Source of the DNA: Planctomycetaceae bacterium
GTDB taxonomy: Bacteria; Planctomycetota; Planctomycetia; Pirellulales; Pirellulaceae
DNA length: 64,000 nt
Assembly (NCBI GenBank): GCA_002717145.1
Contig: PBCP01000001.1
Location: 131,234 to 195,233 of the forward strand
Reading direction: 5' to 3'
Shown: positions 28,501 through 36,191 of the stretch, in pieces
Numbering within the stretch: position 1 is the stretch's first letter
Layout of the letters: the number at the start of each line of letters is the position of its first letter
Notes under the pieces: generated by a model
What the model was told of the DNA's origin: nothing
Seen by the model: the letters and a program-made list of their open reading frames with translations, nothing else
Databases searched by the model: none
Program-made: the position numbers and the translations under genes

Positions 28501-29496
28501 GTAGAGACCGATGATCTGGAAAACGCAATGAAGATGGTGGTCGACAAGCCTTTAGTGACCGGATTATTTCCTGTCGATAAATTCGGCCTCCATTATCAGT
28601 CCGGAACAACCTTTCTTAAATCTCTGTTCGCTGAACACGAATCGTTCACTAACAAAATGAAAACAGAGGGCTCCGAGCTTGCCGAGTTGCGATTAATCAC
28701 GGCGATCAATAATCAGGATTACAGCGAGCTCAATGAAATTGCTCAAAAGTTTCCTGGAACGGATGCTGCCAGACAGGCATTGCAGCTGACGGCTGACTTA
28801 CGACTATCCTCGGGTGATTTCCTCCCAGCCGCTCAGCGTTATCAAGAACTTATCGAGCTATATCCCAACCAATACCATGGACTTTGGTTGGCTAAAGCCA
28901 ATTTAGCACTCGCGCTTTCCGGCCAGAATCCCGGCCGTGAAGTTGTTGCCGACGTCCATTTGGAGGGCGGGCAGGTCTCTACGGCTGAATTCAATGCCAT
29001 GATAAAGCAGTTAGTCGATTATCGTGGAGCACAGTATCGAATCCCGGCGAAACCGATGTTGCCGCTAGGACAAAGAAACGTAGATCCGGTTAAGGACTTC
29101 GCTATTCCCGGTGCCGCTCGCAACGTTCAACGAATTCGTCAAACCAGCTATTTGGATTTGGGATCGCGACTCGTCATCAATCAACCCACTGGAATAAGTT
29201 GTATCAACGCAGCGAACAACTCTGTCACCTGGGAGCACACCGATGACGGCCGCGGAATCCCGGTTGAATTCAGTTATGCTGGAAAACCGGCTCGCATTGG
29301 AGCTGATTTGTTCTCCGCGGTATTTAGCAAACAGCGACTTTCGTGGCGACGTATCAAGGCTACCACCGGCGAGGCCGTCTGGGACGTACCTATTAACGGC
29401 TTTCCGTTAGGCGATCCAATTGTTGCAGGGAATTCTATTTTTGTGCTCAAGGTCATTCCACAGCAGACCACATTTGGACAGATCATTTTTGAATGA
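25522..29496 (+). CDS. Giant membrane-anchored PA14 / TPR / beta-propeller protein, interrupted by an in-frame TGA
   Basis: 1324 residues. The N-terminal 78 residues are an acidic, cytoplasmic, anti-sigma-like segment. One transmembrane helix (about 80-103) and a Pro/Glu-rich linker (to about 195) follow. Outside lie a PA14-type carbohydrate-binding domain (about 325-450), a further beta-sandwich resembling planctomycete DUF1583 (about 470-735), an alpha-helical TPR-like region (about 780-1180, with a clear repeat near 1100-1135), and the start of a PQQ-like propeller (from about 1210). The reading frame stops at a TGA (29494-29496) inside the propeller, and the same frame continues for the next 243 codons with matching propeller sequence. 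The product is therefore truncated, read through, or affected by a sequence error. Confidence 0.8.
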   Translation: MPSNEFIDLIQQRLGDPLSDQQHEYLAELADEQPRLFSTACQEIKAQNIEVIPVDLEDESAMDDLLAWLNQLAATRNAGKGFNNLLLGVAVILVIGAIGSWLAFFGPEELEVANNNLPDNPVTENSTDRKLEDSANKGPTEEVVSPASPIKKEAGDPETVIPENPDNGSPPEEQEASPPMPMVPVVGELMLPERPVTPTWQSFDDPAARLDHSWTTTTTRFLTPAAEEPGSLKPIQRDGTTEYFELLGNFTLPPPDNDGRSLRMRFSDLRSLTVTAINATQQVELNYDGHLNMKRYTSLPIPEYTANLPYNYRYRMRRHFVESRVDPMINFDWGLEGPIVNQRQVDRDYFSVEWSGVILVPKTASYIFHLDVDDGYRLEINNSVVGERWSTVLANAPSAQHTATLPEGSLPFKLQFFSDRMEARAHLSWESEGLVKQIVPASQFKTSAEPDAQEGLMASYCFGPVVEASDTPADKAIDLMHTDNGSWYALTRGAINFRFQDNKFVVARGDIPMTALPMDTPPTHLEMKVQSRLRYLDSYTFEPIDLSSSSPADLEAAKPAGELSWFESTDNPATETRFDYDNDGNVILSRVQGDAAIHLSTKVPLKGATEIFALMPAQHLSGIRFEHPQTGVFYSLFALQQGDEFAISMNPTDLTFTSAQYRAGMRAQKAIWWRAQYSDDLFVISFSPDGIHWIPGHTFTLAASSPIKREISFGPTIHVGSEQTSVKLNKVLVQHDDLIEQLSFHLPIGSVPNLTGLNGTNNLRLPEYIDSLELERPKQISPELWRLACYAKVLQLNATPTMRVEGLVKLLHYAVKHHRDFRKVRQALAKAPSRLQFRRPDTEIASWVNIHILYDILAARLWFEGKPEQLAELIDDWTKIDAGAGGRQRYNMPVSPELLTRLYLYHLRNNQHWEELYSFATRIDYLSLPAHGSQIFDKDFATWRTARWMRAEAADYLDGAIKPNDLARFQGERSHQVETDRETVNSMLELLQAVETDDLENAMKMVVDKPLVTGLFPVDKFGLHYQSGTTFLKSLFAEHESFTNKMKTEGSELAELRLITAINNQDYSELNEIAQKFPGTDAARQALQLTADLRLSSGDFLPAAQRYQELIELYPNQYHGLWLAKANLALALSGQNPGREVVADVHLEGGQVSTAEFNAMIKQLVDYRGAQYRIPAKPMLPLGQRNVDPVKDFAIPGAARNVQRIRQTSYLDLGSRLVINQPTGISCINAANNSVTWEHTDDGRGIPVEFSYAGKPARIGADLFSAVFSKQRLSWRRIKATTGEAVWDVPINGFPLGDPIVAGNSIFVLKVIPQQTTFGQIIFE

Positions 29497-29529
29497 ATTA
29501 ATTCCACGAACGGCTCCGTCTCCAATTCC

Positions 29530-30228
29530 ATGCCTTTAATGACCGTGCAACGCAAACCGGAACTCTTTCAGTCGGCTCGTAGTGTTTTGGCGCAGGATCG
29601 TATCGTGTTGGTGCTCGACAGCACTGTTTACAGTATTAGTCTCGAAGGGGAATTAATGTGGGCCCAAATGCTCAGCCAGGTTCCCAAGCTTGCCGACCAG
29701 CATTTACACGATCGAATCAATGCCACTCAACCCCTTATTAGTGGCGATCGAATCATTGTTCATGCCGCAGGCTCTCCTGATGTTGTTTGTTTGGATAGAA
29801 AAACGGGAAGTACCGTCTGGCGATTCCAGCAGCCTGATGTTCAGGAGTTAATCGGCCTTTGGAAGGATCGTGTGATTATCAGTTGTCGAAACGGCGTGCA
29901 GGCGATCAGTATCGACTTCGGGGCACCACTCTGGTTTCAACCCGGTAGTCCCCGACCAAGTGCTGTGAGCATCATGGGCAACCACGTTCTGATTTGTAAT
30001 TTAGACAAAGAGCCGACTTCAAGAGTTGTGCCTTTAAGCAATCAACGATCACTGTTATGGGTTCAACCACAGACTGGGAAAATCGTTCAGGAAGCCGAAC
30101 TCATTGGAAACGAAACCACATTATTCGATATCGAACTTGTCTTTCCGTTTGGTCGCAAACTCTACGGAATTAGCAACATAAGTACCGGCAGCCATTCATT
30201 GAAACTAATTGAGGTGGTTTTGCCATGA
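29530..30228 (+). CDS. C-terminal PQQ-like propeller part of the preceding giant protein (same frame, after TGA)
   Basis: 232 residues from an in-frame ATG 33 bases after the TGA. It is entirely propeller-like (AQDRIVLVLDSTVYSIS, then V-V-C-L-D-R-K-T-G-S-T-V-W). It has no signal peptide, and no Shine-Dalgarno can be seen before its ATG. Together with its identical frame, this indicates that it is the tail of the upstream protein and not an independent gene. Its TGA overlaps the ATG of the next gene (ATGA), so ribosomes must reach this point for coupling to work. If the TGA is real, the locus is a split gene. Confidence 0.6.
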   Translation: MPLMTVQRKPELFQSARSVLAQDRIVLVLDSTVYSISLEGELMWAQMLSQVPKLADQHLHDRINATQPLISGDRIIVHAAGSPDVVCLDRKTGSTVWRFQQPDVQELIGLWKDRVIISCRNGVQAISIDFGAPLWFQPGSPRPSAVSIMGNHVLICNLDKEPTSRVVPLSNQRSLLWVQPQTGKIVQEAELIGNETTLFDIELVFPFGRKLYGISNISTGSHSLKLIEVVLP

Positions 30229-32513
30229 TGATGCGAGCTTTTTCTGTTTTCTTAATTACAACCTCTTTTGTAATTGCACAAGAAGCTGAATATCGAGCCA
30301 TCTTCGGCGAGAAAGAAGTCGTTACCGGAGTCAAGCTATCCGGATGGGATCGGGTCGACAACCCGCCCGATCTGGATACCGTAGCACTCTTAAGTGACGC
30401 CAAAAAGATCCGATATTTTGAGAAGCTGGGAGCCTTGTCCAGGCAGACCACCGCATTCCTTCAGTTTCATAACCATGACATCCTGCCAGGACAAGTGATC
30501 GGCTATGGCGATGCTGACCCGATAAGAGGTATTCCCGAACATTACATCGTGCATTTAAGCGGTAATTATCGGCCCTTCGCGGAGGCAGATGGTACCGTGC
30601 GCATTAAAGCCAGTCACGTAAAGAAGGTCGTTTTGCAGTCTTCTCGGATTTCAAATAACGAGCACCCGCCCGGAACCGTGGTCCTTCGCGACGAAACACT
30701 GATGAGGGCAACAAGCATGCGGTGGTCCGACACCGGATTGCGAGCGTTAAGTGATAATAGAAGTGTCTCGGCCAATTGGGTTCAGTTGTCCGCGGTTTTT
30801 CCCAATCTTGATAAAACTCGTACTCCCATCGACTGCATACTGGACGATTATCTAGCTCCATCCAATGACCCTACAAGCAGAATAGCCCGATACGCAACAT
30901 CTGATGGAGGAGTGTTTACTTTTCGCGAAACCATGCTCATACCGCTGCGACGTGAAAGCAACTTTATCTTCCATACTGTACAACCCGTCTGGTCACTGGA
31001 TGCCATTCGCATCTTGTTCGATAGCATTACAAATATTAGCTATAGAGAACACAATCAATTGCCGCTCTCTGTGTTGCCAGCAACTGTTGTTGCCGAAAAA
31101 AACTACACCGGATTTCAATGGCCCTGGAAAAGAGATCAAAATCGTCAGGGGTCGGTCCTTACTGCTGGCGAAATGGTCAGTGCGGTCGGCCTCAGCACAC
31201 ATTCATACAGCAAACTTTCTTTCCAGCTTCCATCTGGTGTTGTGACTCGGTTCATGTCTTATTTGGGAATTGATCAGTCAGCTGAAGGCGGTGGTTGTGC
31301 TCAAGTCAGAGTCGCCAAGGTTAATACTGGAGGAACTGAATCGGTTGTCTACCAAAGCGGATTTCTGGTGGGCACGTATCCATACACTATTGCGGATGTC
31401 TCTGATCTTACGGATGCTTCGAGTCTGATCATCGAGACAGACTTTGGGCATACAAACAGACCCGCTGGCAGCGATCCTTTTGACATTCGCGATGATGTAA
31501 GCTGGGTTATGCCGCTGTTAACTCTGAACTTGAATGCCGCACGACAAAAACAGGATCAAATTCATCGATACATTACATCTATTTCCGGCTGGCAGGTTCC
31601 TGATAACTTTCGGTCACATGTCGACCTTACATCCCATTGGGACTCGTCCGGCGGGCGATGGCTGACGACGATTTCCTGGAAGGCTCCTGTCGCTGCGGTA
31701 GTAGACACACCCATCATGGAGTTTCAGCAAAAAACGATACTCACTCCCAACAATAGCTGGATCGTCGTTTCCGCGGCGGCAGACGGGATTGGTGATAAGA
31801 CGACTACTCTGCAGGTTCAGGTTAACGACGAACCTGCGACTTCGATCATGAATGGAAACATCAGCCTTACCGGACAGATTGCAAAATTCGATGCTCGCCA
31901 CTGGCTGTTGGGAGATAAAATCGGTGAAGAAGTAGATATTAAAATCCAGGTCATGCCCCGCGAAGCCGGAAACTACAAACCACAGGGTATCACCTTCGCA
32001 CTATTTGGCCTGCAGCCAATTGTGCGAGGCCTTCCAGTCTCCGGAGACCTTCCATCACCGGACGTGCCATTATCTTCGTTGACACCGGTTAAGTACACTT
32101 TGCCCGGCCATAGCGAAATGCCTCCGCTCGGACTCCTAAAAACAGATGTGCCCCTTACTGTTCGATCACTGCCGGTTCCTGATGGCTTTGTATTTCCCGG
32201 AAAGAGTGAGTTGATTTATAACCTCAAGCCTGAATACACCCATTTGGAAATGATCATCGGTTTGGCTGACGGTTCAACGGCCGTAGGCACCTATGAAATT
32301 TTTGTCGATGATCTTGATGAGCCCCTTTGGTCTTCGAAAGAGTTGTTTGATGCAAGCCAGGGAACCAGTCAGGCCAATGGCTATTTTTCCCGCCAATCAC
32401 AAGGCGCCAGCGTTCGAGTTGCAATCCCTGAAGGGCATAAAACTATCACGATTCGTAGTGGTACTCAAACCAGTATCGGCCTACTGGGGAACGCTGGATT
32501 TCGCGTTAAATAA
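30225..32513 (+). CDS. Exported NPCBM-domain protein
   Basis: 762 residues. The ATG overlaps the previous stop. A signal peptide (about 1-18, ending VIAQE) is followed by an all-beta segment. An NPCBM-like carbohydrate-binding domain lies around residues 290-430, with the usual GLSTHSYSKLSFQLP opening and YLGIDQSA centre. A second beta-rich half resembles the same fold (about 440-760) and ends in another NPCBM-like stretch. NPCBM modules bind galactose-type or other glycans. With the PA14 giant upstream this suggests a cell-surface complex for binding polysaccharide. The catalytic role, if any, is unseen. Confidence 0.8.
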   Translation: MMMRAFSVFLITTSFVIAQEAEYRAIFGEKEVVTGVKLSGWDRVDNPPDLDTVALLSDAKKIRYFEKLGALSRQTTAFLQFHNHDILPGQVIGYGDADPIRGIPEHYIVHLSGNYRPFAEADGTVRIKASHVKKVVLQSSRISNNEHPPGTVVLRDETLMRATSMRWSDTGLRALSDNRSVSANWVQLSAVFPNLDKTRTPIDCILDDYLAPSNDPTSRIARYATSDGGVFTFRETMLIPLRRESNFIFHTVQPVWSLDAIRILFDSITNISYREHNQLPLSVLPATVVAEKNYTGFQWPWKRDQNRQGSVLTAGEMVSAVGLSTHSYSKLSFQLPSGVVTRFMSYLGIDQSAEGGGCAQVRVAKVNTGGTESVVYQSGFLVGTYPYTIADVSDLTDASSLIIETDFGHTNRPAGSDPFDIRDDVSWVMPLLTLNLNAARQKQDQIHRYITSISGWQVPDNFRSHVDLTSHWDSSGGRWLTTISWKAPVAAVVDTPIMEFQQKTILTPNNSWIVVSAAADGIGDKTTTLQVQVNDEPATSIMNGNISLTGQIAKFDARHWLLGDKIGEEVDIKIQVMPREAGNYKPQGITFALFGLQPIVRGLPVSGDLPSPDVPLSSLTPVKYTLPGHSEMPPLGLLKTDVPLTVRSLPVPDGFVFPGKSELIYNLKPEYTHLEMIIGLADGSTAVGTYEIFVDDLDEPLWSSKELFDASQGTSQANGYFSRQSQGASVRVAIPEGHKTITIRSGTQTSIGLLGNAGFRVK

Positions 32514-32658
32514 ACTCGCAAAAGGTTTTTTGATCATTAGCTGAGTACCTGATTAAGTCATGATGCGTTCCTAGAATGTGAAGCGAGAACCAAATGAAAA
32601 CAATCAGGAAATGTAGGGTTGGCTAGTGGCATTTAGGCTTTCAAATGTCTTCCCTGTG

Positions 32659-32664
32659 TATAAT
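32659..32664 (+). promoter_or_regulatory. Candidate -10 element for the MoxR/vWA gene cluster
   Basis: An exact TATAAT lies 33 bases before the ATG at 32698, in the 184-base gap after the NPCBM gene. No convincing -35 hexamer is at the right spacing. It would give a leader of about 27 bases containing the GGAG ribosome site, and it argues against the longer GTG-started reading frame from 32626. Confidence 0.4.
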
Positions 32665-32697
32665 GGTGGTTTTCCCTTTGGTCGGTCTGGAGATGAC

Positions 32698-33804
32698 ATG
32701 AAGCGCACTGTTCTTGCTGCTGTTATGTGCATGCTAACGGCCATTTCCGCCCCGCTTAGGTGCTGTGCCGAGGGTGAATGGGAGATCACTTCAGAAAGTG
32801 AAAAAGCTGTTGACCGGGGTTTAGCGTGGCTGGCGAGAAATCAGGGTCCTGCGGGCAATTGGGAGAGCCAGGACCTCGGACTCGTTGCACTCGGAGCGAT
32901 GGCATTTCTTTCGGCCGGACACGCTCCTGGCCGCAGCCAGTATGGGGACAATGTCAAGCGTGCTTTAGACTATATCATCGTAAACGCTAAACCTTCCGGA
33001 TTATTAAATATCTCCAGCGAAGGTCGCGATATGTACAATCACGGGCTTGCCACATTTTGTTTAACGCAGGCATACGGCAATGTTCCTGACCGGCGATTAG
33101 GGAAAGTGTTGGATAAAGGAATTCAGCTGATATGTAATGTGCAGTGCGATGACGGTGGGTGGGACTATGTGGCTCGCCAACAAAGTCGGGGTCACGATCT
33201 GTCTCTAGCAGTGATGCAAGCCAAGGCTTTACGAGGGGCAACCGACATTGGTCTCGATATCCCCCCTCAGGTTATCGATAAAGCCATTGCTTCTGTTCGT
33301 GGATATTACCGACCGTTAGCAGCGGCAGACGGGAAACAATACGGCACCGATCCGCTTGGAGCTCGCCCAGGAGCGTTTACCTACAGCGGCGGCAAAGTGA
33401 CGACAGCGATGGCTGCAGCCGGAGCTGTTTGCCTGCAGGAGTTTGGGGAATACGACGACTTTCGTATTCCCCGAAGTCTGGATTATGTTGCCAATGATAT
33501 TCAAAAGATGCCTATTCGCACCGGCCACATCCCCTTCGATGCCTATACGATGTTTTATGTCGGACAGGGACTGTATCAAGTAGGGGGTATTCGCTGGAAA
33601 ACGAACTATCCTGTCATCCGTGACGCAATCGTCAAATCACAATACAACTCCACTCGTCAGGATATCGACGGTTCCTGGGAAGGTGGCCGCGTTGGCGGTA
33701 CTCCCGGAAAACTATTTGGAACGTCGGTCGCTGTCTTTGTGCTAACCATCCCTAACCGATATCTGCCTATCCTCCAAGAAGGTGAGTTTCCTGACCCTAA
33801 GTAA
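32698..33804 (+). CDS. Exported prenyltransferase/squalene-cyclase-like repeat protein
   Basis: 368 residues from the ATG at 32698, with GGAG 7 bases upstream and a signal peptide starting there (MKRTVLAAVMCM, ending CCAEG). The mature protein is a series of alpha/alpha-barrel repeats of the terpene cyclase/protein prenyltransferase fold (RGLAWLARNQG, ICNVQCDDGGWDY, then TTAMAAAGAVCLQ). The DXDD motif of squalene cyclases is absent, so enzymatic cyclisation is unlikely. Similar repeat proteins occur in planctomycetes beside MoxR/vWA genes. It opens the seven-gene cluster, 14 bases before the BatA-like gene. Confidence 0.82.
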   Translation: MKRTVLAAVMCMLTAISAPLRCCAEGEWEITSESEKAVDRGLAWLARNQGPAGNWESQDLGLVALGAMAFLSAGHAPGRSQYGDNVKRALDYIIVNAKPSGLLNISSEGRDMYNHGLATFCLTQAYGNVPDRRLGKVLDKGIQLICNVQCDDGGWDYVARQQSRGHDLSLAVMQAKALRGATDIGLDIPPQVIDKAIASVRGYYRPLAAADGKQYGTDPLGARPGAFTYSGGKVTTAMAAAGAVCLQEFGEYDDFRIPRSLDYVANDIQKMPIRTGHIPFDAYTMFYVGQGLYQVGGIRWKTNYPVIRDAIVKSQYNSTRQDIDGSWEGGRVGGTPGKLFGTSVAVFVLTIPNRYLPILQEGEFPDPK

Positions 33805-33818
33805 CGCTAAAGATCTGA

Positions 33819-36191
33819 ATGAATTTTATTGCTTCCTGGTTTTTACCCGCATTGGCCGCTGTTGCCGGCCCCACACTGATTCACCTGCTGAATCGACGGC
33901 GCTACCGTACTCAGCAGTGGGCAGCTATGCAATTCTTGCTGGAAGCCGTGAAGAGAAACCGTCGAGCGATCCAGATGCGAGATCTCATTTTACTTGCGAT
34001 TCGCACATTCATTGTGCTCTTGTTTGTTTTGGCGATGGCTCGACCTTATTGGGTTGGCGGAGGGCAGCAGGCATATAATGGCAGCGAGCCTATCCATGCA
34101 GTTATCGTCCTTGATAACAGCCTGTCGATGGGCTACACCGCATTGGATAAATCTCTCCTCGATAACGCAAAATCGCAGGCTGCCGCATTTGTAGAAACTC
34201 TTCCCTCCGGAAGCGAAGTTTCAGTCATTCCTATGTGTACCCAACCTCACTGGTTTAGTGTAGGTGCATATTCATCCCGGGAAGACGCTCTCAATGCTAT
34301 TGAACAGATTCGAGTCGTTGATCAATCAGCCGATTTGCGGCTAGCTGCAGAGCAGGCTACATTCGCCTTGGAGCAGGACAGCAATGTCCAAACAAAGCGA
34401 GTGATTTTACTAGGCGACCTTCAAACTCATGGGTGGCAGGATAGCAACCTCGAACAGACTCTGGGTAGTCTAGGCGATGTTCAAGTTGTCGCGGTTCAGC
34501 CAGCCGCCACGGATAATTCCTGGATCAGTGATTTTTATCTGCGCGATGGAATAGCCGATGCAGAATCTACCGCTCACTTTATTGGAACCGTAAGGCATGA
34601 AGGTGTTGAGCCTCGAACGGATGTCACTGTTTCACTGATCATTAACGATCAGGTCGTCGCAGAACAAATCCTTCAGCTACAACCCGGGCAAGCGGCCACC
34701 GTAAACTTTGAACATCAATTCGTAACCGCGGGATCTTCCAAAGAGCCTGAATTTGCCCGCGCCGAGTTAACACTTGACACTGACCGGTTGCCAATGGACG
34801 ATCGCCGTGTCTGTGTGGTTCCAGTCATAGCGCGCGTACCCGTTGTTTTTATTGATCAATACGGCCGGGACGAGGATTTGGATCGAGGTCGGCTTGGGGA
34901 ATCGTTTATGTTGCGTCATTTGCTGGCTCCAACGTTAGGCGAAGACATCGAACACAAGTCATTAATCGATGTTATTCATCGCACGATCGAAGATTTCACC
35001 ATCGAGGATTTGCAGGATGCCCGATGTGTAATCATTTCCGGTAGCGTGGCTCCCAACATTGCCGACGTTGTTACTCTCCGCGAGTATGCGGAGCAGGGTG
35101 GACAAATTCTAATTACCGCAGGAGGCTTGTTCGAATCCACAAGCTGGGATGCCGCAGCGTGGGACGAAGGAAACGGGTTCCTGCCCGTCGGAATTTCCCC
35201 TGATCCTGTCGGCAGCCTGCCGCCAGCCAACACTCAGCAATGGCCAACATTTGGCTTAAACCCAGAAACCTTTGATGACCCAATCTATAACTTACAGCTT
35301 CCAGCAGACGAATTTAATGACCTGCTTTCGGCTCCCGTTTTTTACAAGGCTATCTCAGCAGATATTAACTCTCTCGATACATTCGACGACAAAGAGCTCG
35401 CTAGAGTGCAGAACTTGCTCAACAACGATACTCAGCAACCACGCTGGCTGAATTGGACAAACCCACTTGGCCGTCATTACAGCGAATTTACTCCTGAACA
35501 ACTCGTAGCTCGAAACCGCCCTCGAATTTTGGGTCAGTACGACAATAAACAGGCATTCCTGGTTGAACGGAGGATCGGACAAGGACACGTCCAGCTATTG
35601 ACCTCCGGCGTGTTTCCAGAGTGGAACGACTTGTCTGTTGATACGGGCGTCCTACTACTCGACCGTATCGTGCGCACTTCGCTAGTTAGGTCACTACCGG
35701 AACGAACGATGGCAACTCAGGCTGAGATGGTCATCCCTGTTTCAACTCGCCATCAACATGCAGATCACAAATTGACATGGCCCGTTCATTCCACGAATGG
35801 CACTGAAGCTGTCGCCGTAGAATTGCTGGGATCGCAAAAACACGGAGTCGTTATACGTGGCGCGACGGATCGAGGGTTTTACCAACTAATTCGCTCGGAA
35901 ACAGACAGTGACAACGAAGTTCCCGTCATGTTGCTGGGCTTTAATGGGACGAGCGATGAAAGCGACCTGACGCTACAACAAACTGAAGAGTTGCAGGCAC
36001 AAGTCCCCGACAGTCGTGTGCGATGGCTATCGGAGGGCGAAACGCTTTCGCTGGAAGGTGAAACATATCTGGGAAGTGGAACCTGGCGTTGGCTGATGTA
36101 TTTATTACTCGTTCTCCTTCTTATCGAAATGGGAGTACTTGCCTCGGGTAGTCGGGAAGAAAAGCCCTCAACAGAAGGTGTAACGGCATGA
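33819..36191 (+). CDS. BatA-type N-terminal membrane protein with von Willebrand factor A domain
   Basis: 790 residues with an ATG start. The N-terminus is the aerotolerance-regulator BatA domain (two helices, about 5-22 and 58-80, with HLLNRRRYR between them). A vWA domain follows, with MIDAS residues D99-x-S101-x-S103 (LDNSLSM). A glutamine-amidotransferase-like region comes next (about 390-560, containing GGQILITAGG but no catalytic Cys). A C-terminal helix (about 755-775) returns to the membrane. Proteins of this type are partners of MoxR ATPases. The stop overlaps the ATG of the next gene. Confidence 0.88.
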   Translation: MNFIASWFLPALAAVAGPTLIHLLNRRRYRTQQWAAMQFLLEAVKRNRRAIQMRDLILLAIRTFIVLLFVLAMARPYWVGGGQQAYNGSEPIHAVIVLDNSLSMGYTALDKSLLDNAKSQAAAFVETLPSGSEVSVIPMCTQPHWFSVGAYSSREDALNAIEQIRVVDQSADLRLAAEQATFALEQDSNVQTKRVILLGDLQTHGWQDSNLEQTLGSLGDVQVVAVQPAATDNSWISDFYLRDGIADAESTAHFIGTVRHEGVEPRTDVTVSLIINDQVVAEQILQLQPGQAATVNFEHQFVTAGSSKEPEFARAELTLDTDRLPMDDRRVCVVPVIARVPVVFIDQYGRDEDLDRGRLGESFMLRHLLAPTLGEDIEHKSLIDVIHRTIEDFTIEDLQDARCVIISGSVAPNIADVVTLREYAEQGGQILITAGGLFESTSWDAAAWDEGNGFLPVGISPDPVGSLPPANTQQWPTFGLNPETFDDPIYNLQLPADEFNDLLSAPVFYKAISADINSLDTFDDKELARVQNLLNNDTQQPRWLNWTNPLGRHYSEFTPEQLVARNRPRILGQYDNKQAFLVERRIGQGHVQLLTSGVFPEWNDLSVDTGVLLLDRIVRTSLVRSLPERTMATQAEMVIPVSTRHQHADHKLTWPVHSTNGTEAVAVELLGSQKHGVVIRGATDRGFYQLIRSETDSDNEVPVMLLGFNGTSDESDLTLQQTEELQAQVPDSRVRWLSEGETLSLEGETYLGSGTWRWLMYLLLVLLLIEMGVLASGSREEKPSTEGVTA

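Noticed and set aside
29494..29530. Selenocysteine insertion at the in-frame TGA
   Set aside because: The only hairpin nearby is a 3-4 bp stem; bacterial SECIS elements need a longer stem, and propeller proteins of this type have no known selenoprotein members.
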